Assembly: GCA_034670145.1 (NCBI GenBank)
Contig: JAXMOA010000023.1
Span: forward strand, 1 to 64,000
DNA: 64,000 nt
DNA from: HXMU1420-2 sp034670145
Lineage (GTDB): Bacteria > Pseudomonadota > Alphaproteobacteria > Rhodobacterales > Rhodobacteraceae
Reading direction: 5' to 3'
How positions within the stretch are numbered: the stretch's first letter is position 1; each line of letters opens with the position of its first letter. A program made the position numbers and the translations under genes. The notes below the pieces were generated by a model. That model saw only the letters and a program-made list of their open reading frames with translations, made no database searches and was not told the DNA's origin. Positions 1 to 9,341 of the stretch are shown piece by piece.

Positions 1-2
1 AT

Positions 3-3000
3 GTCACGGATCCGGATGCGGGCGAGGCACAGTTTGTGCCACAGACCGGCGCGGCGGGGGTCCACGGCCAGTTCACCGTCCAGACCGATGGCAGCTGGAG
101 CTACACGCTCGACAACGCCCAGCCCGCCGTCCAGGCGCTCAGGACCGGCGATCAGATCGCCGATACGCTCACCGTTTCAACCCTCGACGGCACCACACGG
201 CAGATCACCGTCACCATCAACGGCACCGATGACGCCGCCACAATTGGCGGTGTCGACACTGGCAATGTTTCGGAAGGCAGCCGTGGAAAAGACATGTCGC
301 CTGACTACGCGCAGCCGGGTATGGCGACCCTGGACAGAGCGCCGCTTTATGCCGATGGAAAACTCACCATTATTGACCCGGATGCGGGCGAAGCAGAGTT
401 CGACACCAAGGGCCTCGGCTTTACCTATCATGGGAAGTACGGCGACCTGATGCTGAATGCTGACGGCAGCTGGCACTATCATGCCGATGCAGGCCACACT
501 GCCTCAACCGGCGGTCTGGCGACCACCCATGGCAGGGTGATCGACCAGTTGGGCGCTGGACAGAGCTTGACCGATACGATCACGGTCTATGCAAAGGATG
601 GAACCGCCCATGACATCACCATCACCATCCATGGCAGCAATGACCGGCCCTATTGTTCGTCCGAAGTGGCGCTCTCAGGGGGAGCCGAAGACACCACACA
701 AACGCTGACCAAGGCCCAGCTCCTGTCCAACACGGTTGAGGTAGACGCCAATGACGCTGGCAAGCTGTCGCTGTCCGGGCTGAGGGCAGATCACGGTTCG
801 ATCCGCGACAATGGCGATGGCACCTTCACCTTCACCCCCGAGAAGGACTACAGCGGCACGGTCCACTTCACCTATGACGTCAAGGATGCCCATGGCGGCG
901 TGACCCACACCGGCGCCACCACAACCCTTGCCGCTGTGGGCGATGCCGCCGTGATCACCGGGACAGATACCGGGTCGGCGACCGAAGACAAGGTGCACGG
1001 CCGGATCGTGATCAGTGGTGATCTGGACGTGACGGATCCGGACGGTCCGGGACAGGAACACTTCCAATACAGCCAGTTTGGGGAACATGCTGTCTCTGAC
1101 CCGTTTGGCGGCAACCTGCATATCGATTCTGCTGGTGGGTGGAGCTATGTCACTGACAACAGCAATTCTGCAATTCAGCGACTGGCCGCAGGCGAGGTAG
1201 GACACGCGACATACCGGGTCTCTTCCGCCGATGGCACGACACACCAGATCCAGATCACGATACATGGGACGAATGATGTCCCGGTTCTGAGTGCCGCGAC
1301 AGCCTCAGCGACTGAGGATGGGACTGCGGTCGCGGGTCAGATGGCAGCCACGGACGTGGATAGGGGAGACACGCTGACCTATTCTCTGGGCCAGACGGCG
1401 CCTGCCGGGTTTGCATTGAACACGGATGGATCGTGGAGCTTCGATCCAACCGACTCGGCCTACCAGCACCTCGCGGTGGGGGCGACGCAGCAAGTAACGA
1501 TCCCGGTCACCGTCACAGACGGCACCGCGACCGACACGCAGAACCTGACCATCACCGTCACCGGCACCAATGATGGGCCAGCGGTCAGCGGCCCGGTCAC
1601 GCTTCCGGGCGGCATCGAGGACAAATCGGTGCAGATCACCGTGGCACAGCTAACCGAACATGCCACGGATATCGACACAGGCGATCAGCTTTCGGTCACG
1701 GGCCTTACCGCCAGCCACGGCGCGATCACCGGTGACGCGGCGCATGGCTTCACCTTCACGCCGGACCCGAATTACAACGGCCCGGTCAGCCTGAGCTACC
1801 AGGTCACCGATGGCCAGGGCGGAACGGTGGCACAGACCGCCTCCCTGACTTTGGGGGCTGTTGGCGATCCAGCGGTGATAACAGATGCCATGACAGGGTT
1901 TGTCAAAGAGGATGAGAACGTCTCGACCTTTGGCGGATCAGGCGGCTCTCAAACCCACAAGTTGACGGCAACAGGGCTGTTGAGCATCGTCGATCCCGAT
2001 GCGGGAGAGGATCATTTTCGACATGGTCCAGGCGGTGAGACAGCCGTATCCGATCCGTTTGGTGGCCACTTGCGGATCGATGCCAATGGCAGCTGGGTGT
2101 ATACCGTTGACAACGACAACCCCCGCCTTCAGCAATTGGCAGCCGGCCAGGTGGAACATGCCATCTATCGCGTCCATTCCATCGACGGCACTGCGCATGA
2201 CATAGATATTGAAGTCCGCGGCACCAATGATGCCCCGACAGTGAGCGCTGCGGTCGTACTGCCAGCCGGTACCGAAGATACATCGGCCACGATCACTGCG
2301 GCGGATCTTTTGGCCCACGCGAGCGATGTGGATACGAATGCCACACTTACGGTGACCGCACTCACCGCCAACCATGGCACCATTTCCGGTGACGCAGCAA
2401 ACGGGTTCACCTTCACTCCTGACGCAAATTACAACGGCCCCGTCCAGCTCAGCTATCAAGTCACCGACGGACAGGGTGGAAGCGTCGCACAAAGCGCCTC
2501 GCTGACGTTGGGCGCCACCCCGGATGCAGCCGTGATCACCGGTGTCGGCGCGTCGCTCAAGGAAGACGTCAACGTCGGTAGCTACAACAAGCTCAGCGCC
2601 TATGGCCAGTTCCATGTGGTCGACCCGGATGGCGCGGCAGAGTCGCAGTTCCCGGACAGGAGCTTTCAAACCTATACTGGCACGCTCGGTGGCAGCCTGC
2701 AGGTCAATCCGGACGGGCAGTACATTTACCACCTTGCCAATTCCATCGTCGATCACCTCAAGAACGGGGAAGAGGCAAAGGATCACTTTGTCATCCACAG
2801 CGTCGATGGGACAACGCATCCGGTCGAATTTACCATTGCCGGAACCAATGACGCACCCGTCGTCTACCGCGACACCGTCACCAAGATCGAAGGTGACAAT
2901 GTCGTCAACGGCCATATTTATGCGGGTGATCTGGACCACGATGATTCAAAGACACTGACATTTACCAGCGGTGCGCCCGTCGCCGGATTCCACCTGAACA

Positions 3001-4646
3001 GCGACGGCAGTTACAGCTTTGATCCATCAAACGCAGCATACCGCCACATGAACAATGGGGATCATCAGACCATCTCCATACCAATCACAGTCACAGACCG
3101 GGATGGGTTGAGCAGTACAGGAAACCTGACCGTTCAACTGCTTGGAAGAAACGACGCTCCGGTCCTGTCTTCTGCGACGGCGTCGGCAACCGAGGATGGC
3201 AATGCCGTCACGGGTCAAATGTCAGCGACGGATGTCGATGACAGCACTTACAAACTCCAATACTCTCTGGGTCAGACGGCACCGGCGGGCTTCACCATAC
3301 ATACGAATGGCAGTTGGGCCTTTGACCCATCCAATGCCGCGTATCAGCATCTTGCGGAAGGCCAGACCGAGCAAGTGACCATACCGGTGACCGTGACCGA
3401 CAGGCACGGTGGCGCCGACACCGAGAACCTCGTCATCACCGTCACCGGAACCAATGATGGGCCGAGGGTGCAATCCGGAGATCTTGGGGCAACGCAACCC
3501 GGGGCTGGCAAATCGCTCTCGACCGCGGATCTTTTGGCCGCGGTCCACGCCACTGATGTGGACTCCGGGGATCATTTGTCGATTGCGAATGTACAGGTCG
3601 ACCCCCAATACGGCAGTTTCCATCAAACTGGCGGCACCTGGACATTCACGCCTGCGGCCGGCGCCAACCAAAAGGATGTTCCTGTGACCATCTCGGTCAC
3701 GGATGGACACGCAACCAGTTCGGCCACCGCAACGCTGGACGTAACGGCGATGGCCATTACCCCACCGACAGCCACACATGTTCAAGGCGCCGGTACGACA
3801 CATCTGTCCGGCGTCTTGTCCGGTGCGACCGGTGGTTGGGCGATCGACAATGGCGGCGGGCGGGGCGTCCTGTCATTGGCAGGTCAGTACGGCACGCTGA
3901 CCATTGACCCGAATACCGGCCATTTCGACTATCATTACCAATCCCAATCCGCAGTTATCAAAAATGGCGGCAGCGGAGCGGCCTCGGGTCATCATACAGA
4001 TACCTTCCATATCCTTCAGCATGGAACGCACACCTCAGATGCAGATGTAGAGGTCAACATTGATGTCCAAAGCGTGCATGGCCACAGCGGCCACCATGTG
4101 GATGCCACCACTCTGATCGGCATCAACATTGTCCCCATGCCACCGTCACAACATGACACTCCGGTTGATGAACCCCAGGTCATCGAGATCACACTTGTCG
4201 ATGATACGCACGACCAGCCAGCGGACACACCGGGTTTGGCCGGCGTGGTTGACGCGGCCGTCGCCAATACTGCCGACACTTCCGATGAATTGGACGAAAG
4301 AGCCTCTGAAGCGCAAGACACGCAAACGGAAACAACCATATCGCCCGCTCATCAAAGTGATCCGATCAACGTCTATCTCGACGCTATTGGGGCGGGCACA
4401 CATTCGGACACCATGATCCAGACGCAGGACACAGAACAGACCAACCCCTATACCGCCGCCCTGGGAACGGATGCCGAAGCTCCGGTGGATGACGCCATGA
4501 TGGATCCGGCTATGATGGATGACCCAACACATGTTGACGATGCGAGTTCAGGCACAGGGACCCCTCTGGCAGAAGACGACCTGCCGGTAGATGACCCGCT
4601 CGTTCCATTTCCCGAAGAAGACGATCCTTCGACAAACTCCGGTTAA
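3..4646 (+). CDS. VCBS/cadherin-like repeat giant surface protein, 3' part (5' end outside window)
   Basis: The reading frame is open to the first base, so the start lies upstream; about 1547 residues are visible. They consist of repeated units of roughly 100 residues with the VCBS pattern: a DPDAGE-like opening, then DGSWxYxxDN, then DGT followed by an I-x-GTNDAP-like end. These alternate with cadherin-like units carrying NYNGPVxLSYQVTDGQGG. DPD openings fall near nt 9, 372, 1029, 1985 and 2620. From about nt 4130 the protein becomes acidic and low in complexity (many D, E and P) and ends at TAA 4644. No RTX nonapeptide (GGxGxD) is visible. VCBS proteins are usually large secreted or surface adhesins, often exported by type I secretion; the export route here is inferred. 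The stop lies only 4 bp before an IS5 end, so the C terminus appears intact, but nothing downstream of it survives. Confidence 0.85.
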   Translation, partial: VTDPDAGEAQFVPQTGAAGVHGQFTVQTDGSWSYTLDNAQPAVQALRTGDQIADTLTVSTLDGTTRQITVTINGTDDAATIGGVDTGNVSEGSRGKDMSPDYAQPGMATLDRAPLYADGKLTIIDPDAGEAEFDTKGLGFTYHGKYGDLMLNADGSWHYHADAGHTASTGGLATTHGRVIDQLGAGQSLTDTITVYAKDGTAHDITITIHGSNDRPYCSSEVALSGGAEDTTQTLTKAQLLSNTVEVDANDAGKLSLSGLRADHGSIRDNGDGTFTFTPEKDYSGTVHFTYDVKDAHGGVTHTGATTTLAAVGDAAVITGTDTGSATEDKVHGRIVISGDLDVTDPDGPGQEHFQYSQFGEHAVSDPFGGNLHIDSAGGWSYVTDNSNSAIQRLAAGEVGHATYRVSSADGTTHQIQITIHGTNDVPVLSAATASATEDGTAVAGQMAATDVDRGDTLTYSLGQTAPAGFALNTDGSWSFDPTDSAYQHLAVGATQQVTIPVTVTDGTATDTQNLTITVTGTNDGPAVSGPVTLPGGIEDKSVQITVAQLTEHATDIDTGDQLSVTGLTASHGAITGDAAHGFTFTPDPNYNGPVSLSYQVTDGQGGTVAQTASLTLGAVGDPAVITDAMTGFVKEDENVSTFGGSGGSQTHKLTATGLLSIVDPDAGEDHFRHGPGGETAVSDPFGGHLRIDANGSWVYTVDNDNPRLQQLAAGQVEHAIYRVHSIDGTAHDIDIEVRGTNDAPTVSAAVVLPAGTEDTSATITAADLLAHASDVDTNATLTVTALTANHGTISGDAANGFTFTPDANYNGPVQLSYQVTDGQGGSVAQSASLTLGATPDAAVITGVGASLKEDVNVGSYNKLSAYGQFHVVDPDGAAESQFPDRSFQTYTGTLGGSLQVNPDGQYIYHLANSIVDHLKNGEEAKDHFVIHSVDGTTHPVEFTIAGTNDAPVVYRDTVTKIEGDNVVNGHIYAGDLDHDDSKTLTFTSGAPVAGFHLNSDGSYSFDPSNAAYRHMNNGDHQTISIPITVTDRDGLSSTGNLTVQLLGRNDAPVLSSATASATEDGNAVTGQMSATDVDDSTYKLQYSLGQTAPAGFTIHTNGSWAFDPSNAAYQHLAEGQTEQVTIPVTVTDRHGGADTENLVITVTGTNDGPRVQSGDLGATQPGAGKSLSTADLLAAVHATDVDSGDHLSIANVQVDPQYGSFHQTGGTWTFTPAAGANQKDVPVTISVTDGHATSSATATLDVTAMAITPPTATHVQGAGTTHLSGVLSGATGGWAIDNGGGRGVLSLAGQYGTLTIDPNTGHFDYHYQSQSAVIKNGGSGAASGHHTDTFHILQHGTHTSDADVEVNIDVQSVHGHSGHHVDATTLIGINIVPMPPSQHDTPVDEPQVIEITLVDDTHDQPADTPGLAGVVDAAVANTADTSDELDERASEAQDTQTETTISPAHQSDPINVYLDAIGAGTHSDTMIQTQDTEQTNPYTAALGTDAEAPVDDAMMDPAMMDDPTHVDDASSGTGTPLAEDDLPVDDPLVPFPEEDDPSTNSG

Positions 4647-4650
4647 GCGT

Positions 4651-5510
4651 GGCTTTGTTGCACAAATGAGTTGAGGGATTCATCTCGCGAATCCAGCATG
4701 ATAGCTCGAGCAGATGAGCAGTTGGGCCCCTACGAAGTACAAGACCACGAACTGGTCGGCTTACAATGACAGCTTGAAGCGACGTGGGTCGCTATCGATC
4801 TGGTTTAACCCCCAGATGGTCTGGATACCGCCGCCGACGGGCAAACGCGGCCGGCGGCAACAATTCAGTGACGCCGCGATCCAAGCCTGCCTGACACTGA
4901 AGGTGTTGTTAGGCATGCCGCTTCGGCAGACGACAGGCTTCGTTGAGAGCTTGCTGAAGTTGGTAGGGTTGGGCTGGGAGGTGCCGGATTTCAGCACCCT
5001 TTGCCGCCGTCAGAAGACGCTGAACGTAAACCTGCCGTATCGTGGTGGGACTGGTCCTGTGAACCTTCTGATCCCCTCTCGTGACATCACTGCGTGATGC
5101 ACTGCCGGGCAGTGGACAGCACGGGGATCCAGGCAGAGGGCGAAGGCGAGTGGAGTGCCCATGCTGTCATTCCGCCTCGCAAGAACGCCAAGCCATGGAA
5201 GCCCACGAGCAACGGGGCCATCGCCCGGACCCAAGCCGTGAAGGCGTCAAGATACCTGGGCCGTACCTTGTGGCGGCGATGGAGTGGTTACCACCGCCGA
5301 AGCCGCGTCGAGACCAAGATGCATTGTGTGAAACGGCTGGGCCAGAGCCTCATGGCGCGGGACTTCGACCGGCAGGTCGCGGAGATCCAAATCCGCATCG
5401 CCGTGCTAAACCGTTACACCGCTCTTGGTAGACCCGCCACAGAGCCCGCAGGATAAGTCCGTCCGGGGAAAGGGGAAGAACGCTCTTCACCCGATTTGTG
5501 CAACAAAGCC
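4651..5510 (+). mobile_element. IS5-family element, internally deleted (about 860 bp)
   Basis: The ends are a perfect 17-bp inverted repeat, GGCTTTGTTGCACAAAT at 4651-4667 and its complement at 5494-5510. The element encloses a broken IS5-type transposase. It is about 860 bp long; a full IS5-type transposase of roughly 300 residues would need more. No target-site duplication is visible: the flanks are GCGT on the left and GAAG on the right. This suggests that flanking DNA was later deleted or rearranged. Left of it is the stop of the VCBS gene; right of it is an orphan 3' coding fragment. Confidence 0.85.
4714..5456 (+). pseudogene. IS5-family transposase, frameshifted and internally deleted
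   Basis: The first 115 codons or so (4714 to about 5065) read as an IS5-type N terminus with KTTNW, RRGSL, TGKRGR and RQTTGFVESLL. The frame then breaks at an insertion of about 40 bp after GPVNLLI. A second frame resumes with VDSTGIQAEGEGEW, which carries the first catalytic Asp. It then jumps directly to PPRKNAKPWKP and continues to the C terminus with RRSRVETKMHCVK. The stretch that normally holds the second catalytic Asp (about 70 residues) is missing. With a frameshift and a missing catalytic residue it cannot encode active transposase. Confidence 0.85.
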
Positions 5511-5570
5511 GAAGGGCGCGATTACTATGACAGCGCCACAATCGTGCGGCAGCTGGGGTTGGCCGACTAA
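5511..5570 (+). pseudogene. Orphan 3' end of an unknown gene next to the IS5 right end
   Basis: Directly after the IS5 right inverted repeat, 19 codons run in frame to a TAA at 5568 and end with DSATIVRQLGLAD. Such a tidy coding-like tail abutting an IS end suggests the C terminus of a gene whose body was lost with the insertion or a later deletion. I do not recognise the family. The inference rests only on position and the protein-like composition of a very short stretch. Confidence 0.3.
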
Positions 5571-5629
5571 CTCAACCAATCAATAGACAGGTACACCTTT
5601 GACTGGATTGAAAGTTGGTCTGTGCTGGG

Positions 5630-6919
5630 TCAGGAAAGCCGGTCCTTCAACCCAAACCACAAGCCGACCAGTGGCAGGAACCAGGGTTTGCCGGAGTGGG
5701 CCGGGATGGCGGGCCATGTCAGACCTTCCAAGGGGTTTGTATCGCCGCGTCCCATGGCCATATCCGCCAGGCTTTGGCCGATCAGGGTCGACATTTGTGC
5801 GCCGTGACCGGAGTAGCCCATGCCGTAAAGCAACCCGTCCTGTTCTCCGGCGCGGGGGTAACGGTCTTTGGTCATTCCAACCAAACCGCCCCAGCAATAG
5901 TCGATTTCGAAATCTTTGAGCTGTGGGAAAGTCTGTGACAGAGCCGCTCGCAGCAGTTTGCCGGATTTCGCGTCGGATTGCTGATCTGACACGGCCGAAA
6001 ACCGCGCGCGGCCGCCAAAGATCAGACGGTTGTCGGGCGAGAGACGAAAGTAATTGCCAATATTCATCGAGGTGACGCAGGTGCGATTGCCGGGCATCGT
6101 GGCGGCTATTTCATCCCGATCAAGAGGGCGCGTTGCGATGATAAAGGAGCCGACCGAGATGATGCGCCGCTGGAACCATCGAAACGATGCGGATTTGACC
6201 TGTCCGGTATAGGCCCCGGTGGCAAGTATGACCCGCTGCGCATGCAAATTGCCTTTGGGCGTGATCAACTCCCAGCCATTTCCGGCACGGTTACACGCCT
6301 GGACTGGGGCGGCCTCCCACAATTGGGCCCCGTGACGATGCGCTGCGTCCGCCAGTCCGGTGGCGTAGCGCCCCATGTGCATCATCGCGGCCTTTTCATA
6401 CAGCATCGCACCGTGAAAGGAATCTGCGCAAATTTCCTGCGACAGCTCGGACTTTTCGAGCCAACGGGTGTGGCCATCAACCTCGTTGTGGATCAGTTCG
6501 AATCCAGCGCGCAGCCCGGCAACATGGCTGGGTTTCGAGGCCAGCTTCAATTTGCCTGCGCGGCGGAAATCGCAGTCGATACCTTCCTCTGCGATGATAT
6601 CTTCGATCACCTCGATCGAGCGGTCAAAGGCGCGGTACAGGCGATGCGCCCGCTCTGCCCCGAGATGCGCCTTGGCCTCGCCATATCCGTGGGCAAGACC
6701 GTTATTGAGATGACCACCATTGCGTCCAGACCCACCCGCGCCGATGTGGTCGGCCTCGAGCAAGGCCACGCTGACACCTTCGCGCGCCAGTTTGCGGGCG
6801 GCGTTCAGCCCTGTAAATCCACCCCCGATGACAGCCACGTCAAAACGTCCCTCGACTGGCCGGTTCTGGGCCTGGGCAAAAGGTGTGGAGCTGTCATGCC
6901 AGTAGGACGTGAATTTCAT
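5630..6919 (-). CDS. FAD-dependent amine oxidoreductase (DAO/OrdL-PuuB type)
   Basis: This 429-residue flavoprotein belongs to the D-amino-acid-oxidase/glycine-oxidase superfamily. The dinucleotide-binding motif GGGFTGLNAARKL lies at about residues 32-44, followed by GAGGSGRNGGHLNNG, which is typical of gamma-glutamylputrescine oxidase (PuuB/OrdL) relatives. The C-terminal GGLVGMTKDRYPRAG and GYSGHGAQMSTL complete the FAD fold. Family members oxidise secondary or primary amines to aldehydes with release of H2O2 or ammonia. The substrate is uncertain. It lies 26 bp downstream of a HAD-type hydrolase on the same strand, so the two are probably co-transcribed. It is presumably cytoplasmic: no signal peptide is seen. 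Confidence 0.8.
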   Translation of the reverse strand: MKFTSYWHDSSTPFAQAQNRPVEGRFDVAVIGGGFTGLNAARKLAREGVSVALLEADHIGAGGSGRNGGHLNNGLAHGYGEAKAHLGAERAHRLYRAFDRSIEVIEDIIAEEGIDCDFRRAGKLKLASKPSHVAGLRAGFELIHNEVDGHTRWLEKSELSQEICADSFHGAMLYEKAAMMHMGRYATGLADAAHRHGAQLWEAAPVQACNRAGNGWELITPKGNLHAQRVILATGAYTGQVKSASFRWFQRRIISVGSFIIATRPLDRDEIAATMPGNRTCVTSMNIGNYFRLSPDNRLIFGGRARFSAVSDQQSDAKSGKLLRAALSQTFPQLKDFEIDYCWGGLVGMTKDRYPRAGEQDGLLYGMGYSGHGAQMSTLIGQSLADMAMGRGDTNPLEGLTWPAIPAHSGKPWFLPLVGLWFGLKDRLS

Positions 6920-6945
6920 CAGGGTCTCCGAACCGTTGAGGGAAC

Positions 6946-7611
6946 CTACAGGCCAAGGAGCCCGGGGAGCCCCGAGATATCGGCAATTTCAGTGTATCCG
7001 TAATAGGGATTTGCCGGTTCGTGGCCGCGGTTCACCCAAGCCTTGTTTTTGATCCCCAAATCATGCGCCGTCATCAGGTCATAGCGAAAGCTGGAAGAGA
7101 CATGCAAGACATCCTCGGGTCCACAGCCGAGTTCGTCGAACATGTATTCGAACGCGCGCATCTGCGGTTTGTAGGCCCCGGCGCTTTCGGCGGTAAAGAC
7201 GTGGGAAATGGGAGCGCCCAGTTTGGCGATATTGTGTGGGATCTGTATGTTCATCGCGTTGGTCAGGGCGACAAGCGGGATCTCTTTGGCGACTTTGGCC
7301 AGCCCTGCGGGCACATCTGCATGGGGACCCCAGGTTGGTACGCGATGGTAGATCTCCTCGGCGACGGTGGGGTCAAAGGCAATGCCCATGTGGCGGCATG
7401 TGCGCTCCAAGGCATTGTGGACGACTTCGGCATAGGGTTTGAAAGCGCCCAGAACCTCATCCACGCGATACCCCGAGAATTTAACGATGAATGCGTTCAT
7501 CTGTTCTGGTGTCAGCACATCGGCATAGTGGTGGCGGGATGCACCGGCCATGTCGAAATGGATCATGGTGCCGTGGCAGTCAAACGTGACGAATTTGGGG
7601 CGGAAGGTCAT
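6946..7611 (-). CDS. Haloacid dehalogenase, type II (HAD superfamily)
   Basis: The product has 221 residues, a normal length for type II haloacid dehalogenases. Motif I is FDCHGT at about residues 9-14, with Asp10 as nucleophile. Motif II is the Thr in VALTNA; motif III is the Lys in AYKPQ; VSSSFRYDLMTAHDLG holds the acidic motif IV region. Type II HADs hydrolyse L-2-haloacids, but many annotated members have unknown phosphatase-like substrates. It is the first gene of a two-gene unit with the FAD oxidoreductase and is divergent from the truncated argE. The specific substrate is not deducible. Confidence 0.75.
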   Translation of the reverse strand: MTFRPKFVTFDCHGTMIHFDMAGASRHHYADVLTPEQMNAFIVKFSGYRVDEVLGAFKPYAEVVHNALERTCRHMGIAFDPTVAEEIYHRVPTWGPHADVPAGLAKVAKEIPLVALTNAMNIQIPHNIAKLGAPISHVFTAESAGAYKPQMRAFEYMFDELGCGPEDVLHVSSSFRYDLMTAHDLGIKNKAWVNRGHEPANPYYGYTEIADISGLPGLLGL

Positions 7612-7833
7612 GCGTCTCTCCGAAGGGGCGTGTCAGGGCCAGCATCGCCTGTCTGGGGCTTCTGCGCGTGCTGGGTTTGTCTGTTTGGGCGCAGGAAATT
7701 GCGTATCCTCTTGGCGATCCGGCATCCAATGCCGTGTGGTGCGCGGGTTTGGGGGCTGCTGCTGTGCCCGGCGCGAGATAAAGCCAGGGCGCAGCGTTTG
7801 TTTGTTTGCACCCGAGGAATAAGGGGCAATTCC

Positions 7834-8113
7834 ATGTCTGTTGTAAAGCTTCTGGCGAATCTGGTTGGATTTGCCTCGGTTGTCGGAACGTCAAACGGAG
7901 CCTTGATGGACTTCTTGCAGGATTATCTGATCGGACACGGCATTTCCTGCTGTGTGCTGCCAGGCCCCGAAGGTGATCGCTCCAATCTTTTTGCCACGAT
8001 CGGTGATCCGTCAAAGCCTGGCTACGTATTGTCAGGCCATGTGGATGTCGTGCCAGCAGGCGAGGCGGAATGGTTGGCTGATCCGTTTGTCCTGCGACGC
8101 GATGGCGAGCGGC
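7834..8113 (+). pseudogene. argE: Acetylornithine deacetylase/M20 peptidase, 5' fragment cut by an IS
   Basis: An ATG at 7834 behind GAGGAATAAGGGG opens about 93 codons that match the N terminus of ArgE-type M20 metallo-deacetylases. They include FASVVGTSN, then PGPEGDRSNLFATIG, then the metal-binding strand YVLSGHVDVVPA (His-x-Asp). Coding similarity stops at 8113, where an IS6-family inverted repeat begins. The remaining roughly 290 residues, including the rest of the metal site, are absent from the window. ArgE converts N-acetylornithine to ornithine, but catabolic paralogues are common beside oxidase genes, so this may not have been the biosynthetic copy. Confidence 0.75.
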
Positions 8114-8919
8114 GGGACTGTTGCATTAATCGACTGCGGCCGACTGGGGAGGTTGATGGACTCAGTGTGTCATGCGGCTTCGAACAGATGCGCGATGAAT
8201 TGGATCTCCCCCGCGACGCCTGGTTTTTTGTGATGAACATGGCCGCGTTTGATGGTTCGGATTGTTTCGATGCCGCTGAGGGTCGCCTTGGCGGTTCGCA
8301 AAGACCGGAAGCTTTGGCGATATCCGAGTGGCCGTTTCACGGAGGCATGGTCGCTCTCGATCAGGTTGTTTCACCCCTTTCGATCAATATGCCGGATGCT
8401 GTCGAAGTGCGGATCGTATCGGTGATTGATCTCACGAATGACGCGCCGATAGCTATGCGCCTTGTTCAGGAAGGCTTTGGCCGCCTTCGCATCCCGTCGT
8501 GCGGTCAGGCGAAAATCCACCATCTGACCGTTTGCATCGACGGCGCGCCATAGGTAGCGCCATTCATTGCCCGGCAGTCACTGCTTGCAGCGATGAGAGG
8601 GGGCCGCCCACCCGAATGTAAGTTTCGTCGACATGCCAATCGACACGCGCGCGGCGCAGATGTCTCTCGGTTCGCTTAGTCAGCTCGGGGCCGAACTTCT
8701 GAACCCATCGGAACACCGTAGACCGATCAATCGCGATCCCGCGCTCTGCCAAAAGGTCCACGACATCCTGGTAGGACAGCGGGGAGCACAGGTACCATCG
8801 CACGGCACAAAGGATGATCTCACGCGGAAAACGGTGGTGCTTGAATGGTGGCTTTCGTGCCATTGTGAACCTCAAAGGCCCAGAATGTGGTCAAACACAT
8901 CGTATAATGCAACAGTCCC
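8114..8919 (-). mobile_element. IS6-family element (806 bp), inactivated
   Basis: The terminal inverted repeats are GGGACTGTTGCATTA at 8114-8128 and its exact complement at 8905-8919, 15 bp perfect and extending with mismatches. Both the size (806 bp) and the GxxCTGTTGCA-type ends fit the IS6/IS26 family. The transposase lies on the minus strand and is broken. No 8-bp target duplication is seen: argE sequence is on the left and IS21 sequence on the right. The element therefore joins two unrelated sequences, as expected after IS6-type replicative deletion or cointegrate formation. Confidence 0.85.
8170..8863 (-). pseudogene. IS6-family transposase, frameshift plus nonsense codon
   Basis: The N terminus (from ATG 8863) has the helix-turn-helix region SYQDVVDLLAERGI and DRSTVFRWVQKF, then the first DDE aspartate in DWHVDETYIRVGG. 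The frame shifts after that motif. In the shifted frame, EWRYLWRAVDANGQMVDFRL and IESDHASVKR (catalytic Glu region) continue to a stop at 8170. An in-frame TGA precedes NNLIESDH where this family usually has Trp. One frameshift and one nonsense mutation mean that full-length enzyme is not made. Confidence 0.85.
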
Positions 8920-8928
8920 AAAAACTCG

Positions 8929-9179
8929 CATACCGACCGTCCAGCTGCCTCGAGCGCACCAGCTTCGTGATCACCACAAACCTGGGCTGCAGCGAATGCA
9001 CCAGCGTCATTGGCGGCGCCAAGATGACCACAGCGTTCCTCGATCGCCTTGCCCGCCGGTGCCTCATTCTGGAGACCGGCAACCACACCTACTGCTTCAA
9101 GGCCAGCTCGGAGACGGCGAAAAGAAAGAGAAAAGGAGGCACCGACATTGACCCGGTCATGAACACACCGACATACTGA
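8929..9179 (+). pseudogene. IS21-family IstB ATPase, C-terminal remnant
   Basis: Starting right at the IS6 border, one frame reads LERTSFVITTNLG, then GGAKMTTAFLDRLARRC, then ILETGN, and a basic tail ending at 9179. This is the C-terminal third of IstB-type transposition helper ATPases; the Walker A and B parts are missing. The following bases around 9181-9215 (GGCGGGTCAAATCTCGATGAAAA) resemble the right end of IS21-like elements. The IS6 element therefore landed in, or recombined with, an IS21 copy. Confidence 0.7.
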
Positions 9180-9341
9180 CAGGCGGGTCAAATCTCGATG
9201 AAAATGTTTGGTCACTCCTCAACTACATCCAACGACGCAAGACCTACGACGCCCTTGTATCTCACAAAGGTTGGCGCTACCCTAGCGGTCTCATTGCGGA
9301 AAGATAAAGACATCTTTTTCGGAAGGTACCGGGGAGTGGCC

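Noticed and set aside
1938..2939. 333-codon minus-strand frame inside the VCBS gene
   Set aside because: Mirrors the periodic VCBS repeats; the plus-strand frame has clear protein domains.
1..4646. Possible CRISPR-like or tandem DNA repeat from the regularly spaced VCBS units
   Set aside because: The periodicity is at protein level with diverged DNA; there are no short identical repeats with unique spacers.
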